64,000 bases of DNA from UBA1672 sp050633645 (GTDB taxonomy: Bacteria > Pseudomonadota > Alphaproteobacteria > Micavibrionales > Micavibrionaceae), in NCBI GenBank assembly GCA_050633645.1, contig JBOEGX010000001.1, positions 696,936-760,935 on the forward strand, given 5' to 3'. The notes beneath the pieces were generated by a model, which saw only the letters and a list, made by a program, of their open reading frames with translations, had not been told where the DNA came from and did no database searches. This document shows positions 58,373-64,000 of this stretch, in pieces. Position numbers and translations under genes: made by a program. Numbering within the stretch: the stretch's first letter is position 1; each line of letters starts with the position of its first letter.

Positions 58373-59851
58373 TTAGTCCACCCATTTTAAGATAGGATTA
58401 CGGGCAGCCTTGACCTCGTCCAATCTTTTGCGTGGTGTGCTTTGCGGATAGGCGTGGAATTCGTCGGATTTTCCATTGCGTGCGTCTTCGGCGATATCTT
58501 TCATCGTTTTGATAAAGGCATCTATCGCGTCTTTGCTCTCTGTTTCTGTTGGTTCGATCAGCATGGTTCCTGGCAGGACGAGAGGGAAATAAACTGTCAT
58601 CGGATGATATCCGTATTCGACCAATGATTTTGCGATATCAAGTGTGGAGACATCAAACTCTTTTTGTTTTTTATCAGTAAGCAGGCATTCATGCATGCAT
58701 GGCCCCGCATATGGAACGTGATAATCGTCGGATAATTGCGATAGGATATAATTTGCGTTTAGAACCGCATCTTCGGAGACCTGTTTCAGGCCGTCTGACC
58801 CGTGGGACTTCATATACGCCAATGCACGGACAAACATACCAAATTGCCCCTGAAAAGCCTTTAGGCGCCCCAATGTCGTTTCGCGATCATTTGTGCCTTC
58901 AAGGCGATAGCCCTCCTGTCCCTTTACCACTGTGGGCACTGGCATATATTGAGCAAGTTCTTCGGTGCAGCATATCGGGCCTGATCCCGGGCCGCCGCCG
59001 CCATGCGGGGTGGAAAAAGTTTTGTGCAAATTAATATGCATCACATCTACACCGAAATCAGCGGGGCGCACCTTACCGACAAGCGCATTAAAGTTTGCAC
59101 CATCGCAATAGAAATACCCGCCCGCATCATGGAGCAATTTGGATATTTCGAGAATATCGCTTTCAAATAAACCGCATGTATTTGGGTTTGTAACCATCAT
59201 CCCCGCGATATCCGCGCCTTTGGGGTTGGTCTTGTATAATGCCTCTTTGAAGGATTCAACCGTTAAACGTCCTGTCACTTTTGTCGGGATGCTACGCACT
59301 TCATATCCGCACATTACGGCCGTGGCAGGATTTGTTCCATGGGACGAATCAGGCGTTAAGATGATTTTACGCCCCGTATCTCCGTTGCATTCATGGGCGC
59401 GGCGAATGGTCATGACGCCCGCAAGCTCTCCATGTGCACCAGCGGAAGGCGTTAAGCATACTCCGCGAAGGCCTGTAAGCTCGCCCAACCAATGTTGTAG
59501 TTCGTGCATAAGCTCTAACGCCCCTTGCGCGGTGCTTTCGGATTGCATCGGGTGGATATGCGCGAAGCCCGCGAGGCGTGCCAATTTTTCGTTTAAACGT
59601 GGGTTATGCTTCATTGTGCAAGAGCCAAGCGGGAAAAACCCGTGATCAATGGAATAATTCCACGTGCTCATCCGCACAAAATGGCGCAGGACTTGTGGCT
59701 CTGAAAGTTGTGGTAAGCCGATATTTCCACGCTCCTCCACGCCTGTTTTAGATGGCGTGTTTTCGGGTTTTGGCAAATCAACACCGGGGTGTTCACTATG
59801 CTCTTTTTCCCAAAGTAAATTTTCTTCGTAATGCAATCCGCGATTTTGCAT
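58373..59851 (-). CDS. gcvPB: Glycine dehydrogenase (decarboxylating) subunit 2, GcvPB
   Basis: C-terminal half of the P protein (two-subunit form), 492 residues, pyridoxal-phosphate dependent. HFVRMSTWNYSIDHGFFPLGSCTMKHNPRLNEKLARL is the family start, and the PLP Lys lies in VMHINLHKTFSTPHGGGGPGSGPI (before the Gly-rich loop). TLGRLKAFQGQFGMFVRALAYMKSHG and MLIEPTETESKDAIDAFIKTM are further conserved. With GcvPA it decarboxylates glycine and transfers aminomethyl to lipoyl-GcvH. It is last in the gcv operon. Confidence 0.98.
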   Translation of the reverse strand: MQNRGLHYEENLLWEKEHSEHPGVDLPKPENTPSKTGVEERGNIGLPQLSEPQVLRHFVRMSTWNYSIDHGFFPLGSCTMKHNPRLNEKLARLAGFAHIHPMQSESTAQGALELMHELQHWLGELTGLRGVCLTPSAGAHGELAGVMTIRRAHECNGDTGRKIILTPDSSHGTNPATAVMCGYEVRSIPTKVTGRLTVESFKEALYKTNPKGADIAGMMVTNPNTCGLFESDILEISKLLHDAGGYFYCDGANFNALVGKVRPADFGVDVMHINLHKTFSTPHGGGGPGSGPICCTEELAQYMPVPTVVKGQEGYRLEGTNDRETTLGRLKAFQGQFGMFVRALAYMKSHGSDGLKQVSEDAVLNANYILSQLSDDYHVPYAGPCMHECLLTDKKQKEFDVSTLDIAKSLVEYGYHPMTVYFPLVLPGTMLIEPTETESKDAIDAFIKTMKDIAEDARNGKSDEFHAYPQSTPRKRLDEVKAARNPILKWVD

Positions 59852-59863
59852 TTTTATTCCCTC

Positions 59864-60244
59864 TTAAAATCTTAATGTTGTACTGACGCATTCGAATTTT
59901 TGCTTATCCCATTCGCCGCCCTCTGAAGAGGTTTCAACATCAAGCTCACCCGATATGCGATCAAGGAAGATTTTGGTGAAACCGTCACTGTGTCGCCATT
60001 GCGCGGAGATTGCTGTCTCATTAAAGATTTTTATGCTATCTGGGGAGAGTTCTTCACCAAGCATAATGACTTTTTGTGATCTCTCATTAATCAAAAAACT
60101 TATAGTTGGGCCATCATTCTTACAAACAATCGCCCGTTTTGGTGCAACTTGGATTTGAAATATATAAAAATAGCCCACTGTAATCGCCGTGAATGTCAAC
60201 ACGACCATAAACAGCAATAGAAACCCTACGTTATTTCTCATCAT
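59864..60244 (-). CDS. Small membrane-anchored unknown inserted in the gcv operon
   Basis: A 126-residue protein with one N-terminal membrane helix (VGFLLLFMVVLTFTAITVGYFYIF) and a ~95-residue extracytoplasmic part with two Cys (in RAIVCKNDG and KFECVST) that could form a disulfide. Beta-rich pattern, no known family recognised. It sits between gcvPA and gcvPB with gaps of 8 and 12 bases, so it is cotranscribed. A role in glycine metabolism is not implied by the sequence. Confidence 0.65.
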   Translation of the reverse strand: MMRNNVGFLLLFMVVLTFTAITVGYFYIFQIQVAPKRAIVCKNDGPTISFLINERSQKVIMLGEELSPDSIKIFNETAISAQWRHSDGFTKIFLDRISGELDVETSSEGGEWDKQKFECVSTTLRF

Positions 60245-60252
60245 AATCCCCC

Positions 60253-61530
60253 TTATATAATCTCTGCCAAAGTGGTGACGAATTCATCGATATGATCATC
60301 TGTTGTCATTTCGGTCGCATTTATGAGAATCTTATTATCCTCTAGCGCATAACCACCTATAATTCCGCAGGTTGCCAAATCTTCGACCACCACCGATGCG
60401 GGTTTTGGAAGCTCGATCACGAATTCATTGAAGAAGGTTTCGTTTACGATTTTAACGCTATCAATATCGGAGAGTGCGGCGGCGAGCTTACATGCGGCCT
60501 CATGATTGAGGCGCGCCAATCGTTTGAAGCCATCTTCGCCAAGAAGGCTCATATGAACAGTGAAGGCCAGAGCGCATAGTCCCTGATTGGTGCAGATATT
60601 GCTGGTGGCTTTATCGCGGCGGATATGTTGTTCACGTGTGGATAGAGTAAGAACGAAGCCTCTGCGCCCGTCTGCGTCCTCTGTCATACCGCAAAGCCGC
60701 CCAGGCATTTGACGCAAGTATTTCTCCTTGCACGCGAAGAAGCCCAGATGCGGGCCGCCGTAGCTCATGGGGATTCCGATGCTTTGCGCTTCGCCACATA
60801 CAATATCGGCCTGCGTTGGAGCGGGCAGCATGCCCAGAGATACGATCTCATTAATCACAACGATAAGAAGTGTGCCTGTTTCATCGCAAAGCTTGCGCCA
60901 TTCATCATATTTATGCGGGTTTCCGAAAAAATCAGGGGATTGGACGATCACGCATGCGGTGTCTTCGTCTGGCGTTCCTTCCGTGATTTTAACATCGCCG
61001 ATATTACCCATATAGCTTTCAAGGACATCGCGATAATGCGGGTGGAGCGGCGTTCCTATTGTAATTTTACGGCGCTTTGTGATCCGCATAGCCATAAGCG
61101 CGGCCTCGGTCGTTGCGGTTGAACCGTCATAAAGGGATGCATTGGCGATATCCTGCCCCGTAAGACGCGCAATATAGGTTTGGAATTCGAAAATCACCTG
61201 CAACGTGCCTTGGGCTATTTCCGGTTGATATGGCGTATAGGCAGTTAAAAATTCACTGCGCTGTATAATGTAATCAACGCTGGCGGGGATATGATGATAA
61301 TACACCCCCGCACCAAGAAAGAACGGCACATCGCTGGCCGCCACGTTTTTGGAGGCTAAGGCGCCCAGGTCACGCTCTACCTCAAGCTCCCCCTGATGCG
61401 TGGAAAGATTCGCCAGCCCGTCAATAAAGGCGGATTTGGGGATATCAACGTAAAGCTCATCAACGTTTTTTACTCCAACGGCTTCGAGCATTAATTTACG
61501 GGCATTCTGGGTTTGAGGGAGATAGCGCAT
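60253..61530 (-). CDS. gcvPA: Glycine dehydrogenase (decarboxylating) subunit 1, GcvPA
   Basis: N-terminal half of the P protein, 425 residues, PLP-fold without the PLP Lys. RYLPQTQNARKLMLEAVGV, VPFFLGAGVYYHHIPASVDYIIQRSEFLTAYTPYQPEIAQGTLQVIFEFQTYIARLTGQDIANASLYDGSTATTEAALMA and GIPMSYGGPHLGFFACKEKYLRQMPGRLCGMTED are signature blocks. RREQHIRRDKATSNICTNQGL-type motif is present. Works with GcvPB. Six bases follow gcvH. Confidence 0.98.
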   Translation of the reverse strand: MRYLPQTQNARKLMLEAVGVKNVDELYVDIPKSAFIDGLANLSTHQGELEVERDLGALASKNVAASDVPFFLGAGVYYHHIPASVDYIIQRSEFLTAYTPYQPEIAQGTLQVIFEFQTYIARLTGQDIANASLYDGSTATTEAALMAMRITKRRKITIGTPLHPHYRDVLESYMGNIGDVKITEGTPDEDTACVIVQSPDFFGNPHKYDEWRKLCDETGTLLIVVINEIVSLGMLPAPTQADIVCGEAQSIGIPMSYGGPHLGFFACKEKYLRQMPGRLCGMTEDADGRRGFVLTLSTREQHIRRDKATSNICTNQGLCALAFTVHMSLLGEDGFKRLARLNHEAACKLAAALSDIDSVKIVNETFFNEFVIELPKPASVVVEDLATCGIIGGYALEDNKILINATEMTTDDHIDEFVTTLAEII

Positions 61531-61536
61531 TGATGT

Positions 61537-61914
61537 TTAATCCACCTCTTTCAAATATTGTGCGTATGCAGCTTCGTCCATAAGCGAGCCAAGCGCCGCC
61601 GCGTCTATGATTTTTAACTTCACGATCCAGCCATCTTCGTTTACAGGTTTGGCGACAAGATCAAAGTCGCTTTCCATCGCCGCGTTGGTTTCGGTGATTT
61701 TGCCGTCAACGGGGGTATATACTTCTGCTGCGGTTTTTACGGATTCGACCACCGCGATATCATCGCCTTTGGAAACCGTCTTGCCAATCTCAGGAAGCTC
61801 TATAAACACCAAATCGCCGAGGGCATCGCGTGCGTGCTGCGAAATTCCAATAAAAGCAATGTCACCGTCCACATATATACATTCATGATCTTTTGTGTAT
61901 TTGAAGTTACTCAT
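61537..61914 (-). CDS. gcvH: Glycine cleavage system H protein
   Basis: A 125-residue lipoyl carrier: FKYTKDHECIYVDGDIAFIGISQHARDALGDLVFIELPEIGKTVSKGDDIAVVESVKTAAEVYTPVDGKI, where the lipoylated Lys is in ESVKTA. It shuttles the aminomethyl group from P to T protein. Start ATG 61914, 15 bases after the gcvT stop. Confidence 0.98.
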   Translation of the reverse strand: MSNFKYTKDHECIYVDGDIAFIGISQHARDALGDLVFIELPEIGKTVSKGDDIAVVESVKTAAEVYTPVDGKITETNAAMESDFDLVAKPVNEDGWIVKLKIIDAAALGSLMDEAAYAQYLKEVD

Positions 61915-61929
61915 CGTGGTTTACGCTCC

Positions 61930-63009
61930 CTATTTGCTTTTCATTGATTTTGTTTTTGCGGGTAAAAACGGCATTACCGTTACTTTTGCCTCAACATCTT
62001 TCCCGCGAATATTGATTAGAATTTCGGTATCTTTCGCGGCGTATTCCATGGGCACATATCCCTGCCCTATGGCTTTGCTTAAGGATGGTGAGAACCCGCC
62101 ACTGGTCAGTTCGCCGATTTTCTCGCCTTGTGCGTTTCTGATTTCTGCGCCTTCACGGGCGATGCCCTTACCCGTTAGTTCTATGCCGACACGTTTTTTC
62201 GTTGGTGGGTGGTGGATTTTGTCCACGCCGATGAATGTGGTGTTATCCTTACCCATAACCCAGCCTAAATCCGCCTCCAATGGCGAAGTGGTCGCATCAA
62301 TATCATGGCCGTAAAGGCAATACCCCATTTCAAGGCGCAGGGAATCACGCGCGGCCAAACCAATGGGCTTTACATCGTCATGTGCGAGGAGCTTTTCCCA
62401 CAGCGCGGGGACATCAGCGTTTGATACACTAATTTCAAAACCGTCCTCTCCTGTATAACCAAGGCGAGAGATAAACATTGTATAATCCTGATACCATAGC
62501 GCCATATAGGGCAGATCAGACAGGTCGATATCAAGGACATCTTTGATCACAGATTCGGCCTTTGGCCCTTGCAGCGCGAGCAACGCCCAATCGTCATAAT
62601 GCTTGAACTCCAGCCCTTCGGGTAAATTCTCTTTTATCCATGCAATATCTTTGCCTTTGCAGCCTGCATTGATGACGCAATGAAATTCATCTTCGTCGGT
62701 TTTGGTGACCATCAAATCATCAATAATCCCGCCATTTTCATTTGTCAGAACCGTGTATTTTGCACGATTAATGCCTTGTTTTGTATATGATGATGGTGTT
62801 AGTTTTTCGAGAAAATCTTGTGCACCTACGCCCTTAATATGCACCTGCCCCATGTGTGAAACATCGAACAGCCCAGTATTTTCGCGCACCCATTCATGCT
62901 CCTTCTTTACGCCGAGTCCATAGTATAATGGCATATTATAGCCCGCAAACTCACCCATTTTTGCACCGCATTGAATATGTGCATCGTGCAGCGCCGTAAC
63001 ATCGATCAT
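61930..63009 (-). CDS. gcvT: Glycine cleavage system T protein (aminomethyltransferase)
   Basis: Tetrahydrofolate-dependent aminomethyltransferase, 359 residues, first gene of the gcv operon. ALHDAHIQCGAKMGEFAGYNMPLYYG, LFDVSHMGQVHIKG with the DVSHMG motif, NRAKYTVLTNENGGIIDDLMVTK and YTGEDGFEISVS are diagnostic. The C-terminal domain has LRLEMGYCLYGHDIDATTSPLEADLGWVM. ATG 63009 follows GAGGG, 7 bases upstream. No glycine riboswitch is recognisable in 63010-63113. Confidence 0.97.
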   Translation of the reverse strand: MIDVTALHDAHIQCGAKMGEFAGYNMPLYYGLGVKKEHEWVRENTGLFDVSHMGQVHIKGVGAQDFLEKLTPSSYTKQGINRAKYTVLTNENGGIIDDLMVTKTDEDEFHCVINAGCKGKDIAWIKENLPEGLEFKHYDDWALLALQGPKAESVIKDVLDIDLSDLPYMALWYQDYTMFISRLGYTGEDGFEISVSNADVPALWEKLLAHDDVKPIGLAARDSLRLEMGYCLYGHDIDATTSPLEADLGWVMGKDNTTFIGVDKIHHPPTKKRVGIELTGKGIAREGAEIRNAQGEKIGELTSGGFSPSLSKAIGQGYVPMEYAAKDTEILINIRGKDVEAKVTVMPFLPAKTKSMKSK

Positions 63010-63113
63010 ATGACCCTCATAAATTCATACCGAAAAGATTCATAGCAGAATTAAGGTGCGCTTATAAGATCAAAATGAAATTTGATAATAAAAACATGAG
63101 TATAGGATTGATT

Positions 63114-63878
63114 TTATTGCATACCAGGCAGAGTATACGTATCCTCTTTTTCCTCAAGATGCTGTTTTATATATGTTTTTTTAATAGGGTCGGTCACATT
63201 CATAAATATTTGTGTAAAGTCACCATTTTCTAACGTTACGTCATAAACATTAAAATATGTCCCCTCGACATCATACATTTCACTTTTCCCAATCTCACCA
63301 CCAATTTTTGCCAAAAGATGGATTTCTTCACTCTTTGTGACGATATTAAAAGCCTTACTCGGCGATTTACCATCAATTTCTGGAGTCATAAGACCATCAA
63401 TCATTATGTCTCTTACACTCTCATAATAACGAGCACTTCCAAATTTTGCATTTACCCGTGCCATGGTAATAGCAAAATCAAGAACCCCCACATTAACAAG
63501 ATGTAAATTTAGAATTTTACGGTATTCTTGTAGGTTTTCATTAATCACAGCGGGGTCATTTGATGTGTCAACGGCATAAGCGTATTCAGACATTTTATCA
63601 ACTAAACGATCGGAAAATGGCGTGTAAAAACTTGTAAATGGGTACATAGACCTCAAACCCCTTACACGATTAACGAAATAAACCCCCTTATTTTTATTGA
63701 GATTTAAAAGCTTATCTTTGTAGTATTTATCGCTCCGCACTACTTGTTTTTTCCATCGGTCAACTTCATATTGCGCCAATGATTTATCCTTCTGGCTCAC
63801 GTCAACATTTGCCGCGAATGAAGTTGAAGCACCAAAAATGGTTACCATTAGAACCAATATAGACATCAAACGCATCAT
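63114..63878 (-). CDS. Secreted protein of unknown function
   Basis: The frame is open to 63941, but the ATG at 63878 has AGGGAAAT upstream and begins a signal peptide (MRLMSILVLMVTIFGASTSF, cleavage after FAA), so I use it, giving 254 residues. The upstream part would also run through a terminator. The mature protein is mostly helical and polar, with conserved-looking stretches FYTPFSDRLVDKMSEYAYAVDTSNDPAVINENLQEYRKILNLHLVNV and LPGMQ at the end. No family is recognised. It probably works in the periplasm. Confidence 0.7.
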   Translation of the reverse strand: MMRLMSILVLMVTIFGASTSFAANVDVSQKDKSLAQYEVDRWKKQVVRSDKYYKDKLLNLNKNKGVYFVNRVRGLRSMYPFTSFYTPFSDRLVDKMSEYAYAVDTSNDPAVINENLQEYRKILNLHLVNVGVLDFAITMARVNAKFGSARYYESVRDIMIDGLMTPEIDGKSPSKAFNIVTKSEEIHLLAKIGGEIGKSEMYDVEGTYFNVYDVTLENGDFTQIFMNVTDPIKKTYIKQHLEEKEDTYTLPGMQ

Positions 63879-63926
63879 TTTAATTTCCCTTTTTTTTAAA
63901 TATAGCACGGGATGAGACACAGGAAA

Positions 63927-63954
63927 ATAAAAACCCCGCAAAATCTTGCGGGGC
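63927..63954 (-). terminator. Terminator for a gene entering from the right edge
   Basis: CCCCGCAA and TTGCGGGG flank four bases, and on the minus strand the stem runs into TTTTTATTTT. It lies between the end of a minus-strand gene at 63985 and the secreted unknown, so it ends that upstream transcript. Confidence 0.85.
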
Positions 63955-63984
63955 TTCAGAATTATTTAAATCACAGAAATCAAA

Positions 63985-64000
63985 TTAAGCGATAATTTTA
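63985..64000 (-). CDS. Last codons of a gene beyond the window
   Basis: On the minus strand the final 16 bases read as Lys-Ile-Ile-Ala followed by TAA, and a strong terminator follows 30 bases downstream. This suggests the 3' end of a coding gene, but too little is visible to name it. The frame is inferred only from the stop and the terminator. Confidence 0.3.

Noticed and set aside
59655..59680. Second parS-like site (TTCCACGTG in gcvPB)
   Set aside because: Only the central CACGTG and one half match; the other half does not follow the palindrome, and it lies in coding sequence.
63010..63113. Glycine riboswitch before gcvT
   Set aside because: The typical paired aptamer motifs are not present in the roughly 100 bases upstream; only ordinary AT-rich sequence and a Shine-Dalgarno site are seen.

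Overview
The window looks like a chromosomal segment from an AT-leaning alphaproteobacterium. The evidence is an FtsZ with the alphaproteobacterial tail peptide ending IPAFLRRQAN, an RHH_4-type ribbon-helix-helix protein of the kind common in that class, a three-gene transhydrogenase (pntAA/pntAB/pntB), a two-subunit glycine decarboxylase, and a type A RNase P RNA. The genus cannot be fixed from the sequence. A Micavibrio-like or other deep-branching lineage is only a guess.

Layout. 1-6195 (minus): a type I secretion operon (TolC-like, LapB-like ABC, HlyD-like) running into a truncated CHASE2 receptor. 6419-10297 (plus): pntAA, pntAB, a secreted unknown, pntB. 10386-11663 (plus): an alpha/beta hydrolase and a small unknown. 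11710-38175 (minus): one very long division and cell-wall cluster in transcription order mraZ, rsmH, ftsL-like, ftsI, murE, a murF remnant, mraY, murD, ftsW, murG, murC, murB, ddl, ftsQ, ftsA, ftsZ, lpxC, bamD, recN, ligA. It is interrupted at 22853-25293 by a plus-strand pair, an alpha/beta hydrolase and a membrane-anchored MurF-like ligase. A parS-like palindrome lies at 25305. 38176-39180: MraZ boxes, a 31-codon small ORF with its own terminator, and rnpB. 39214-41331: AmpD-like amidase, MsrA, a CheY-like regulator and an RHH protein. 41610-47066: a chaperone-usher-type pilus locus whose three subunits are DUF4402 proteins. 47265-53596: a hybrid sensor kinase, an FAD-linked oxidase, an intergenic region with a long inverted repeat, dusB, slyX and a SulP transporter. 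53652-57460: a fused CcsBA cytochrome c synthetase with a TlpA/ResA-like thioredoxin and an ArsC/Spx-like protein. 57466-63009 (minus): nusG, secE and the glycine cleavage operon gcvT-gcvH-gcvPA-unknown-gcvPB. 63114-64000: a secreted unknown, a terminator and the last codons of another gene.

How it works together. The long cluster makes lipid II and the divisome. The normal murF position holds only what looks like a C-terminal MurF domain, while a full-length membrane MurF-like enzyme sits nearby on the other strand and the adjacent Ddl is of an unusual type. This suggests that late precursor synthesis has been rewired. The pilus locus carries subunits with the classical chaperone-usher C-terminal pattern (Gly 14 residues from the end, penultimate Tyr), an unusual usher with a C-terminal extension, and regulators on both sides. 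It is the best candidate for a poorly described system. The CcsBA module points to System II cytochrome c maturation, which is unusual in this class.

I saw no tRNA genes, insertion sequences or CRISPR arrays. Functional assignments come from motif recognition by eye, not from database searches.
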